Assembly (NCBI GenBank): GCA_015488875.1
Contig: WFMX01000041.1
Coordinates: 1 to 7,008, forward strand
From: Campylobacterota bacterium
Lineage (GTDB): Bacteria > Campylobacterota > Campylobacteria > Campylobacterales > Sulfurovaceae
Direction of reading: 5' to 3'
DNA length: 7,008 bases
Part shown: piece by piece, positions 1-6,195 of the stretch
How positions within the stretch are numbered: the stretch's first letter is position 1
How the letters are laid out: each line of letters begins with the position of its first letter
Translations under genes and position numbers: made by a program
Notes under the pieces: model-generated
Told to the model about the DNA's origin: nothing
Database searches by the model: none
The model's input: only the letters and a program-made list of their open reading frames with translations

Positions 1-14
1 AATCAAAAGTGTTA

Positions 15-752
15 CTATTTATTTCTATTCATCTCTTTTTTTATGTGATTTATATTTCTTTTTATACCCTTGACCGATGAGTGCTTGACTCCTGATCTCT
101 TCTCTGCTATCTTTAAACTCTTGTCAAGCTCATCAAGTGCATCTTGATATCTCTTCTGTTTGTAGTAGATCAAAGATATATTGTTGTGAGTGATGACCAA
201 AGAGCTATTGTTTTCCCCTGATGACTCTTCTATCTTCAATGCACTTTTGTAGCTCTCTAGTGCTTTGCCATATCTCTTTTGTTTACGATAGACGCTACCG
301 AAACCATTATAAGTTATGGCCATAGATGGATTGTTTTTGATTAAAATCTTTTTTTGCATCTGCAGTGACTTTTTGTAGTTTTCAAGTGCATCGTCGTATC
401 TGCCTTGTTTGAGATAGATACTGCCTATGTTGTTATGCGAAATAGCGATGAGAGGGTCACTCTTTGATAAAATCTTCTTTTGTACTTTGAGTGCTTTGAG
501 ATCATATATCAACGCTTCATCATACTTGCCAAGTTTTTCATAGTAGTATCCCAATTGGTTGAAACTAATAGATGTCTCCTTGGCGTTTTCGCCATAAGTG
601 TTTAGGTCTTCGACTAGCTGTTCAAGAGTGTATTTGATGGCATTCTCGTAGTTGCCCGCCTCTTTTGACTTTCGAGCTAGTTTGTAGTTTGTGCTGTATG
701 CCGACAGTAGTGTCATAGAGACAAAGATGAAGAGGAATAGTACCTTTTTCAT
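15..752 (-). CDS. Exported tetratricopeptide (TPR) repeat protein, 245 aa
   Basis: Probable exported protein-interaction scaffold of unknown partner. Residues 1 to about 18 form a signal peptide: MKK start, hydrophobic stretch, likely cleavage after LLSA. The rest is a chain of helical TPR units at about residues 24-57 (degenerate), 62-95, 104-137, 146-179 and 188-221. They recur every 41-42 residues, with matching phrases such as NQLGYYYEKLGKYDEAL, NNIGSIYLKQGRYDDAL and NGFGSVYRKQKRYGKAL. The 42-residue spacing is the kinesin-light-chain type (TPR_10/TPR_12) rather than the classical 34. A lysine-rich tail follows from about residue 222. The ATG at 750-752 is supported by AAAGGA at 761-766 (minus strand). 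The stop is TAG at 15-17, so the gene is complete. It lies 67 bp downstream of the Sel1-like gene on the same strand and may be co-transcribed with it. The fold is clear; the function cannot be assigned. Confidence 0.88.
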   Translation of the reverse strand: MKKVLFLFIFVSMTLLSAYSTNYKLARKSKEAGNYENAIKYTLEQLVEDLNTYGENAKETSISFNQLGYYYEKLGKYDEALIYDLKALKVQKKILSKSDPLIAISHNNIGSIYLKQGRYDDALENYKKSLQMQKKILIKNNPSMAITYNGFGSVYRKQKRYGKALESYKSALKIEESSGENNSSLVITHNNISLIYYKQKRYQDALDELDKSLKIAEKRSGVKHSSVKGIKRNINHIKKEMNRNK

Positions 753-771
753 ATCGTTAATCCTTTAAATT

Positions 772-807
772 TATATAGATAATAATTGTTTGCTGACACA
801 AACAACA
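772..807 (-). promoter_or_regulatory. Possible weak sigma-70 promoter for the TPR gene
   Basis: The 67-bp gap upstream of the TPR gene is AT-rich. On the minus strand it contains TATTAT (784 to 779) and TATATA (777 to 772), either of which could be a -10 box. Only poor -35 matches precede them: TTGTTT at 805-800 or TTGTGT at 801-796. With TATTAT the leader would be about 20 nt and would include the AAAGGA ribosome site. Read-through from the Sel1-like gene is an equal alternative. Confidence 0.22.
786..805. repeat. Short inverted repeat between the Sel1-like and TPR genes
   Basis: TTGTTTG (786-792) and CAAACAA (799-805) are perfect 7-bp arms around a 6-nt loop, CTGACA. They begin 15 bp after the Sel1-like stop codon. 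The stem has only two G-C pairs and is not followed by a T tract on the minus strand, so it would make a weak terminator at best. It overlaps the candidate promoter elements and could instead be an operator-like palindrome. Confidence 0.3.
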
Positions 808-819
808 CTAAAAGTAACT

Positions 820-1296
820 CTATCCACCATAAACTTCAGTTGTATATGTATAGCTAAAGTTGTGATCGCCATTGCCTGTACCCACTATCTCTCGTTTGTT
901 TCTGATGAGATTGTACTCTTTGCAGCTCTTGATGAGTCTCTGCTTGCATCCTACCCTATAGTAGGTGCGTGCTTTTTTGAAATCTCTCTTGACTCCTCCT
1001 AGACCTCGTTTATAGATATTTGCTAGATAGTAGCAAGCATCAGGGCTGAGCTCTTTGCATGCTTTGGCAAATAGCTTTTTTGCCTTGATGATATCTACCT
1101 TGATTCCATCACCTGCATAATAGAGAATGCCAAGTTTGAGACAGCCTCTAGTGCTTCCTCCTTTGCATGCTCTCAGGTAGTATCTGCTTGCCGATATCTT
1201 GTCACCGTTGTTGTATGCCTCTACTCCATCACTGTATAGATCCGCAGAGAGATTTATACTCAACAAAAGCAGTATACCTATTACTATCTTGATCAT
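820..1296 (-). CDS. Exported cysteine-paired Sel1-like repeat protein (Hcp-type), 158 aa
   Basis: Residues 1 to about 18 are a signal peptide (hydrophobic IVIGILLLL core, likely cleavage after LSA), so the protein should be periplasmic or secreted. The mature part is about three Sel1-like repeats (roughly residues 20-54, 55-90 and 91-127), with typical phrases such as LGILYYAGDGIKVD and LANIYKRGLGGVKRD. Six cysteines form three identical C-x7-C pairs: C44/C52, C80/C88 and C117/C125. This is the hallmark of Helicobacter cysteine-rich proteins (HcpA-type), where each pair forms a disulfide bracing a helix hairpin. Some Hcp proteins are reported to bind penicillin or provoke host responses; no such activity can be inferred here. 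A repeat-free tail (about 130-158) is rich in Gly, Tyr and Thr. The start ATG at 1294-1296 precedes a clean signal peptide but has only a weak ribosome site (GGATAG at 1305-1300). The stop is TAG at 820-822. Confidence 0.87.
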   Translation of the reverse strand: MIKIVIGILLLLSINLSADLYSDGVEAYNNGDKISASRYYLRACKGGSTRGCLKLGILYYAGDGIKVDIIKAKKLFAKACKELSPDACYYLANIYKRGLGGVKRDFKKARTYYRVGCKQRLIKSCKEYNLIRNKREIVGTGNGDHNFSYTYTTEVYGG

Positions 1297-1324
1297 TTTC
1301 TATCCATATTTTTAAATAGCTACT

Positions 1325-1357
1325 ATTTTAACCGATAGTAAAATAAAATTTGCTTAA
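1325..1357 (-). promoter_or_regulatory. Possible promoter of the Sel1-like gene
   Basis: The DNA just upstream of the Sel1-like gene is very AT-rich. On the minus strand TAAAAT (1330 to 1325) is a fair -10 box about 30 bp before the ATG. No good -35 box sits at the usual distance; TTAAGC (1357-1352) is about 21 bp away. In Campylobacterota, housekeeping promoters often have A/T-rich periodic tracts instead of a -35 box, and the A/T-rich stretch 1331-1351 could serve that role. The ACTAT arms (1323-1327 and 1336-1340, inverted) flank the -10 region. This is weak, position-based evidence. Confidence 0.25.
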
Positions 1358-1382
1358 CTGGCTTCACTATCCTTATTTTTGG

Positions 1383-1510
1383 ATGCTGGAAGTGGCAGCG
1401 GCTGAGATAAACCTTGTTGCAATCGAGGGCGAACGATCACTATGTGGGGAGACAGGTTTTATTCGCTTCGCTCACAAAACCAATGTCCCCTAACCGTATG
1501 GTGCTTTTTC
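1383..1510. repeat. GC-richer intergenic block with a long imperfect hairpin; candidate dispersed repeat or small RNA element
   Basis: This part of the 227-bp gap between the ATPase and Sel1-like genes is richer in G and C than the flanks. Positions 1438-1503 fold, as plus-strand RNA, into a long hairpin. Its stems are 1438-1445 with 1496-1503 (several G-U pairs), GGGG 1446-1449 with CCCC 1487-1490, ACA 1452-1454 with TGT 1484-1486, and GGTTTT 1455-1460 with AAAACC 1476-1481. The loop, 1461-1475, contains a tandem TTCGC. On the plus strand the hairpin is followed by TTTTT at 1505-1509. TTCGACAGGCT at 1508-1518 resembles, from memory, a core shared by intergenic repeats in many bacterial genomes; this is unverified. 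No known riboswitch or RNA family is recognised. The block could be a degenerate repeat, a small RNA or an mRNA-end structure. Confidence 0.4.
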
Positions 1511-1523
1511 GACAGGCTTCTCC

Positions 1524-2459
1524 TTACCTTTCCGTCAAAGAGATATAAAACTCTGACTCCTTGTGAAAGTCGCCATAGTCGAAGAGGATGAATGGATACT
1601 CCTCTTCGTCTACAATTACTTTGACATGTAGCTCATGATACTCTCCTCGAAATATAGACTCCTCTAGTCGAACCTTGTGCATCCCTCCACTCTTTTTCAT
1701 CTCTATCTGACTGAGCCTGTAGCACTTTTCGCCTATGAAGTTGGCTATACCGAAAAATGATGCCACCTGCTTTGATTTTGGTTGGTGGTATATATCTTTT
1801 GGTTTACCATACTGCATGATTTCGCCATCTTCCAAAAATGCTATCTTGTCGCTGATAGCCATCGCCTCTTTGGGATCATGCGTCACAAATATGGCAGTTT
1901 TATTACTCTTTTTGATAATAGCAAGTAGGTCTCTCTCTATCTCCGCTTTGAGTAGTGTATCTACGCTAGAGAATGGCTCATCCAAGAGTATGAGGTCAGG
2001 GTCGGTAGCTAGTACTCTCGCTATGCTTATGCGTTGTTGTTCTCCACCACTCAACTCATGGGGATACCTCCGCTCGTAGCCTACTAAGTCGACCATCTCT
2101 AGTAGCTCTTGTACTACTTCCCTCTTTTTCTTTTTATTCTCTTTGGTTTTTTTGAGACCGAAGAGAATATTTTTCTCTACTGTGAGATGTGGAAAGAGTG
2201 CGTAGTTTTGAAACACAAAGCCGATATTTCTATCTTGCGGTTCTCTATTTCTCTTTTTGTCGAAAATCACTTGATCGTTTATCTGTAGTGAACCACTATC
2301 TGCTTTCTCAAATCCTGCTATGATGTTGAGTAGTGTAGATTTGCCACTTCCGCTCTTGCCAAGTATAGAGACTATCTCGCCATGCTCTATATCTAGGTTG
2401 ATATCTTTCAGTATCGGTTTGTCGAAACTTTTGTTTAACTGCTTTAACTCTAAAATCAT
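1524..2459 (-). CDS. fbpC: Ferric iron ABC transporter ATP-binding protein (FbpC/FutC-like), 311 aa
   Basis: Cytoplasmic ATPase that hydrolyses ATP to drive the neighbouring permease. All nucleotide-binding motifs are intact: Walker A GKSGSGKST (34-42), Q-loop Gln84 in FVFQNYALFPHLTV, signature LSGGEQQR (136-143), Walker B LILLDEP (156-162), D-loop SSVD (164-167) and switch His194 in VTHDPKEAM. This is the CUT1/Fe/polyamine-type layout. Residues from about 230 to 311 form a short, diverged C-terminal region in the place of a TOBE-like regulatory domain. The protein is shorter than typical 340-350-residue FbpC proteins. The start ATG (2457-2459) overlaps the permease stop by 4 nt (ATGA) and follows AAAGAGG at 2471-2465, so translation is coupled. 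Iron specificity is inferred from the adjacent binding protein; the ATPase alone could equally suit polyamine, thiamine or sulfate systems. No clear terminator follows the gene. Confidence 0.93.
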   Translation of the reverse strand: MILELKQLNKSFDKPILKDINLDIEHGEIVSILGKSGSGKSTLLNIIAGFEKADSGSLQINDQVIFDKKRNREPQDRNIGFVFQNYALFPHLTVEKNILFGLKKTKENKKKKREVVQELLEMVDLVGYERRYPHELSGGEQQRISIARVLATDPDLILLDEPFSSVDTLLKAEIERDLLAIIKKSNKTAIFVTHDPKEAMAISDKIAFLEDGEIMQYGKPKDIYHQPKSKQVASFFGIANFIGEKCYRLSQIEMKKSGGMHKVRLEESIFRGEYHELHVKVIVDEEEYPFILFDYGDFHKESEFYISLTER

Positions 2460-4033
2460 ATATGCCTCTTTGTGATTATGATAGATAGGGGGATGAGTGA
2501 GATGACTATGATACTCAGTGCATATATAGCTGTCTCATGTAGCATCTGTGCATTTGCTAGCAGATAAGTCTTTGTAGCTAATGTCTCGTAGTTGAAAGGT
2601 CTCAACACTAGCGTCAATGGTAGCTCTTTGATCGTAGCCATAAAGAGCAGTATGAAGCCAAAGAGAAGTGAATTTCTCATCAATGGCAACTCCACTTTTA
2701 GCATGGTTTTGAAATAGTTGAAACCAAGTGATCTCGATGCTCTATTGAGGTCGATACTGATCCTCTCGAAGCCAGATTCGACTGTATTGACACCTATCGC
2801 AAAAAAGCGAACTATATATGCAAACAGGAGTGTAAAGAACGAACCACCCAAAAAGAGTTTGGTAGTGATGTAGTTGTCTATCAGCCATTTGTCGATATTG
2901 ATAAAGAGCATGATGATACCTATGGCTATCACTGCACCAGGCATAGTAAAGCCTAGAGATAGAGCCTTGCCTATATATCTATTGATTACTGTAGGATAGA
3001 TGCGACTCGTGTACCCTACAAAAAATGCCAACACTATGATGACAAATGCACTTAGAGCTGACGAGTAGAAGCTATTGCCGAGTATGGTCAAAAATTTATC
3101 ATCTACCAACATAGTGGCATACTCATATGAGTATACAGATATCCATATGAGGGGTATCAAAAAACCAAAAATGATAGGTAGTGAGAGAAGAAAGTAACTC
3201 ACATAGAGCTTGTAGCCCTTTAGTAGCTCCTTTTTCACCTCTCCGTTTGCCCCCTCTATCTTGTAGCTAGCTTTTCCTCTGTTGTACCTCTCTACGATCA
3301 GAACTATTAGCACCATCACCATTGCTATCACCGCTAGATATGTCGCACTCTTGGAGTCATGTAGCCCAAACCATGTGTTAAATATAGCAGGAGTGAGGGT
3401 CTTGACATTATAATATTCGGTGATGCCATATTCGCTGATAGTCTCCATCACCACTAGTGCAAGAGAGCCGACTATAGCAGGTCGTGAGAGAGGAAGTATG
3501 ATCTCGAAAAACACTCTCTTGCGAGAACCGCCCAAGCTCAGTGCTGGATTGAGTAATGCACTTTTGCTCTTCTCAAATGATGCTTTTACTATCAGGTATA
3601 TATATGGATAGAGTGCTAGAGTCATGATGATGATGACAGAGTAGATGTTTAGTACATTGAAGTACTCTTTGATACCTATAGAGCGGAGAAAGAGGTGAAA
3701 GTGGTTGAAGTAGCCGAATATATCGGAGTAGATATAGCCCATTATGTATGTAGGGATAGCAAAGGGGAGGGCTAGAGCAAATACAAATAGGTTGATAAAC
3801 CTAAAGTGATAAAATGTAGTCAGATAGGCAGTACCTACCCCCAAGACTAAGGTGCAAAATCCTACGGCAAAGACTAGTATCAGTGTGCTACTGACATACT
3901 CCCATAGTACGGTCTCTTTGAGATGAATGAGAGTTTGGGTCTCGCTCCCAAAAGCATGGTTGACTACAAGTACTATAGGCAAGAGGATGATGATAGTCAG
4001 TATATAGCTGAAAGGCGACCAACGATTTAACAC
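2456..4033 (-). CDS. fbpB: Ferric iron ABC transporter permease, two fused domains (FbpB/FutB-like), 525 aa
   Basis: Inner-membrane channel of the iron importer. It is a tandem fusion of two binding-protein-dependent permease domains, about residues 1-250 and 273-525, joined by a hydrophilic linker (about 251-272). This is the usual FbpB architecture of about 12 membrane segments. Each half has an EAA-type loop that docks on the ATPase: ALSLGGSRKRVFFEIILP at 164-181, and around 432-450 with RSLGF and VELP. The start is a GTG (4031-4033) immediately after the TAA of the binding-protein gene. That TAA is in the same frame, so no start further upstream is possible. The next ATG is at codon 98, inside the membrane domain. 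The ribosome site is poor (a GGGATGG-like stretch within the preceding gene), suggesting translation by reinitiation after the upstream stop. The 3' end overlaps the ATPase gene by 4 nt. Confidence 0.93.
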   Translation of the reverse strand: MLNRWSPFSYILTIIILLPIVLVVNHAFGSETQTLIHLKETVLWEYVSSTLILVFAVGFCTLVLGVGTAYLTTFYHFRFINLFVFALALPFAIPTYIMGYIYSDIFGYFNHFHLFLRSIGIKEYFNVLNIYSVIIIMTLALYPYIYLIVKASFEKSKSALLNPALSLGGSRKRVFFEIILPLSRPAIVGSLALVVMETISEYGITEYYNVKTLTPAIFNTWFGLHDSKSATYLAVIAMVMVLIVLIVERYNRGKASYKIEGANGEVKKELLKGYKLYVSYFLLSLPIIFGFLIPLIWISVYSYEYATMLVDDKFLTILGNSFYSSALSAFVIIVLAFFVGYTSRIYPTVINRYIGKALSLGFTMPGAVIAIGIIMLFINIDKWLIDNYITTKLFLGGSFFTLLFAYIVRFFAIGVNTVESGFERISIDLNRASRSLGFNYFKTMLKVELPLMRNSLLFGFILLFMATIKELPLTLVLRPFNYETLATKTYLLANAQMLHETAIYALSIIVISLIPLSIIITKRHI

Positions 4034-5077
4034 TTAGTACCATCCCACTTCGTTGAATATCTTCACAGCTTCAACATTGTATTTACCTAGCTTATATAGT
4101 TCTATCTTATCCTCCTTGAATTTGCCCCATGATTGTAGTAGCTTTGAGGGTGCTACATTTTTGTTGGCTGGGTACTCATAATTCACATTTGTAAAAACTT
4201 TCTGTGCCTCAGGTGAAGCCAAAAACTCTATGAATTTGATGGCATTTTCTCTATGTTTTGCATACTTTGTCACACCTGCACCAGATATATTGATGTGTGT
4301 TCCTCGCCCATCATCGCCTTGATTTGGAAAAAATATACCTATCATCTCTGCGACTGCCTTGTCGCTAAAGCTCTTGGAGTTGATGAGTTGTCCGACATAG
4401 TATGTATTGACTATAGCGACCTTGCCTATGCCAGCAGCCAAAGCTCTCATTTGGTCACGGTCGCTACCTGTGGGTCTCCTAGCAAAATTTGAGCGTATAC
4501 CCTCTGCCCAAATTTTTGCCTCTTTCGCACCCTTGTGTGCGATAATAGACGCCAGTAGGGATTGATTGTAAACGCTTGAAGAACTTTGTGTCAATATACC
4601 TTTCTTGTACTTCTCGTCTGTGAGTGCTTCATATGTAGATAGAGTTTTTGGATCGACATTATCTATATTGTAGACTATGACTCTAGCTCGCTTGGTCACA
4701 CCAAACCAATACCCCTCTGCATCTCTCAGGTTGGACGGTATCACACTCTCTAAGTATTTGGACTTTATAGGCTGTAGTAGTCCTCTCTCCTTGGCATATG
4801 TGAGCCTCCCTACATCTACGGTGAGTAGGATATCGGCAGGGGTATACTTCCCCTCCTCCTCTAGCCTCTTCATTATCTGGTCTGCATTGGCTTGGACTAC
4901 ATTGACTTTGATGCCACTCGTCTTTGTAAATTTTTTGAACAAAATCTCATCAGACGGATAGTGCCTGTGTGTATATATGTTTACCTCATTTACATCATTT
5001 GCCTCTAGCGGTACTAGTGGAGCAAGTAGGAGAATCATAGCGAGACTTCTCAATGGTATCTTTGACAATATTTTCAT
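4034..5077 (-). CDS. fbpA: Periplasmic Fe(III)-binding protein of the ABC importer (FutA/FbpA-like), 347 aa
   Basis: Captures ferric iron in the periplasm and delivers it to the permease. Residues 1-26 are a signal peptide with likely cleavage after PLEA, before NDVNEVNIYTHRHY. Phrases typical of the FutA/FbpA branch include PADILLTVDVGRL (80-92), WFGVTKRARVIVYN (124-137), SVYNQSLLASIIAHKG (168-183), NFARRPTGSDRDQMRALAAG (197-216) and HINISGAGVTKYA (261-273). The tandem tyrosines Y226-Y227 in IVNTYYVGQ are the classic iron ligands. Y170 and the N-terminal H37/H39/Y40 cluster are plausible additional ligands, as in FutA-type proteins. ATG 5075-5077 is supported by TGGAGG at 5093-5088 with a 10-nt spacer. 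The gene starts 2 nt after the peroxidase stop and abuts the permease gene. No lipobox cysteine is present, so it should be a soluble periplasmic protein. The Fe(III) assignment is strong by sequence pattern; the exact siderophore or anion partner is unknown. Confidence 0.94.
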   Translation of the reverse strand: MKILSKIPLRSLAMILLLAPLVPLEANDVNEVNIYTHRHYPSDEILFKKFTKTSGIKVNVVQANADQIMKRLEEEGKYTPADILLTVDVGRLTYAKERGLLQPIKSKYLESVIPSNLRDAEGYWFGVTKRARVIVYNIDNVDPKTLSTYEALTDEKYKKGILTQSSSSVYNQSLLASIIAHKGAKEAKIWAEGIRSNFARRPTGSDRDQMRALAAGIGKVAIVNTYYVGQLINSKSFSDKAVAEMIGIFFPNQGDDGRGTHINISGAGVTKYAKHRENAIKFIEFLASPEAQKVFTNVNYEYPANKNVAPSKLLQSWGKFKEDKIELYKLGKYNVEAVKIFNEVGWY

Positions 5078-5079
5078 AT

Positions 5080-6195
5080 CTATTTATCCTCCAATAGGTG
5101 TTCATATCGTTTATCTGTCAGTAGCTTCATGAATGCGACAAGTGCATCGACTTTTCGTTTTGTCAGCTTCTTGCCTTTGAGTAGATCTAGGTTGACTGTA
5201 TCTTTTACTTCAGGCTCACCCCATGGCTTGCCTGTTTCGGGATTGTTTACCCTCTTTTTGTTATTGTATTTATCGTAGAATTCTACTACGCCTCGCAGAG
5301 TCTTGAAAACGCCATTGTGCATATATGGGGCTGTGACAGCTACATTGCGAAGTGTTGGCACTTTGAATTTACCATCATGTTGCTTGTCTGTAATGTGTGG
5401 ATTGTCAAGTAGACCATGATCTACAAAATCTTTGGCTACGATCTGCTTCTCTTTGAGGGTTGGGTTGCTAGGTACTCCTATGTTGTGGTACTCATAGTTG
5501 CTAAATGTTTCACCAGTATCATCCTCTTTTTTGAGTAAGTGGCACTTTATACAGGATAGATTGTTGTTGGAAAAGAAGAGTGTCCTACCTAGATCTTCTA
5601 AGACGCTTAAGTCATATTCGCCCTTTAGGTATCTATCATATTTGGAGTCAAAAGGTGCGAATTTTTCACTATTTTCAAAGACCTCTATGGCTAACTCCAT
5701 AGCTTTGTAGGCTTGATCTATATCTCCAAAAATCTTTTCACCAAAATTTTCTCGAAAAAGAGTTTGATACTCACTGCTCTCTTTGAGTCTTTCGACTACC
5801 ATCGCTTTGTTACTCATACCCATCTCTATAGGATTGAGCGGTGGTCCACCTGCCTGTCCAGCTAGATCAGCCTCTCTGCCATCCAAAAACTGCCCACCCT
5901 TGTATTGGTGTTTTTTGCTATCGTAGTGGAAGCTAGGAGCTATCATAGCATACGCTGCTGTCGGAGCATTCCTGGATCCTCTGCTTTTGTTGTCATCGCC
6001 CAAAGAGACCATTGAGCCTACTCCATTGTCTCTGTCGTCCACAAAACCATGCTTTGGGTTGTGACAAGTGGAGCAACTCTCCGTTCTGTTTTTTGATAGA
6101 TTTTTATCAAAAAATAGCATCTCTCCTAGCTGAGCTACCGTGCTAGCCTCTGCGACCATAGTACAAAATATAGCTATACTGATTTTCTTAATCAT
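5080..6195 (-). CDS. Periplasmic di-heme cytochrome c peroxidase / MauG-family protein, 371 aa
   Basis: Expected to reduce hydrogen peroxide to water with electrons from periplasmic cytochrome c, or to act as a MauG-like oxidase. A short signal peptide (about 1-17, cleavage near AEA) precedes two heme c sites: C41-S-T-C44-H45 in the N-terminal domain and C215-I-K-C218-H219 in the C-terminal domain. Gln114 and Glu124 in GQAGGPPLNPIEMGM match the conserved active-site Gln and Glu of the family. Met292 in APYMHNGVFKTL is the expected distal ligand of the high-potential heme, where MauG itself has Tyr, favouring peroxidase. The usual inter-heme Trp of the FWDGR motif is Leu104 here (GGQFLDGREADL). 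The length is normal. ATG 6193-6195 has a strong AAGGAGG 4 nt upstream, and the gene overlaps the hydroxylase gene by 8 nt. It is placed directly before the iron importer genes. Confidence 0.9.
   Translation of the reverse strand: MIKKISIAIFCTMVAEASTVAQLGEMLFFDKNLSKNRTESCSTCHNPKHGFVDDRDNGVGSMVSLGDDNKSRGSRNAPTAAYAMIAPSFHYDSKKHQYKGGQFLDGREADLAGQAGGPPLNPIEMGMSNKAMVVERLKESSEYQTLFRENFGEKIFGDIDQAYKAMELAIEVFENSEKFAPFDSKYDRYLKGEYDLSVLEDLGRTLFFSNNNLSCIKCHLLKKEDDTGETFSNYEYHNIGVPSNPTLKEKQIVAKDFVDHGLLDNPHITDKQHDGKFKVPTLRNVAVTAPYMHNGVFKTLRGVVEFYDKYNNKKRVNNPETGKPWGEPEVKDTVNLDLLKGKKLTKRKVDALVAFMKLLTDKRYEHLLEDK

Noticed and set aside
100..460. Recurring DNA similarity about every 125 bases
   Set aside because: It is explained by the 41-42-residue TPR units of the encoded protein, not by a non-coding repeat array.
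790..1002. Plus-strand open frame of 70 codons
   Set aside because: It lies antisense over the Sel1-like gene, has no ribosome site, and its sequence is the shadow of a well-supported repeat protein.
1399..1413. GGCTGAGATAAACC resembles the CTGAGA element of the TPP riboswitch
   Set aside because: The other TPP elements (the GGGGTGCC-like 5' arm and the GAACCTGATCTGG...CCAGCG part) are absent, the element is on the plus strand and no plus-strand gene follows.
1438..1523. Intrinsic terminator for the iron operon on the minus strand
   Set aside because: The hairpin is there, but no T tract follows it on the minus strand; the T5 run lies on the plus-strand side only.
1735..2079. Plus-strand open frame of 114 codons
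   Set aside because: It is antisense to the conserved ATPase core, including the signature and Walker B regions, and shows no recognisable protein features.
1524..5077. Alternative identity as a polyamine, thiamine or sulfate importer
   Set aside because: The binding protein has the tandem tyrosines (NTYY) and the FutA/FbpA-specific phrases, and the permease is a single two-domain fusion as in ferric importers; polyamine and sulfate systems use two separate permeases.
5080..6195. True MauG (tryptophan tryptophylquinone biogenesis)
   Set aside because: The high-potential heme keeps a Met ligand (Met292) instead of the MauG tyrosine, and no methylamine dehydrogenase genes are nearby.
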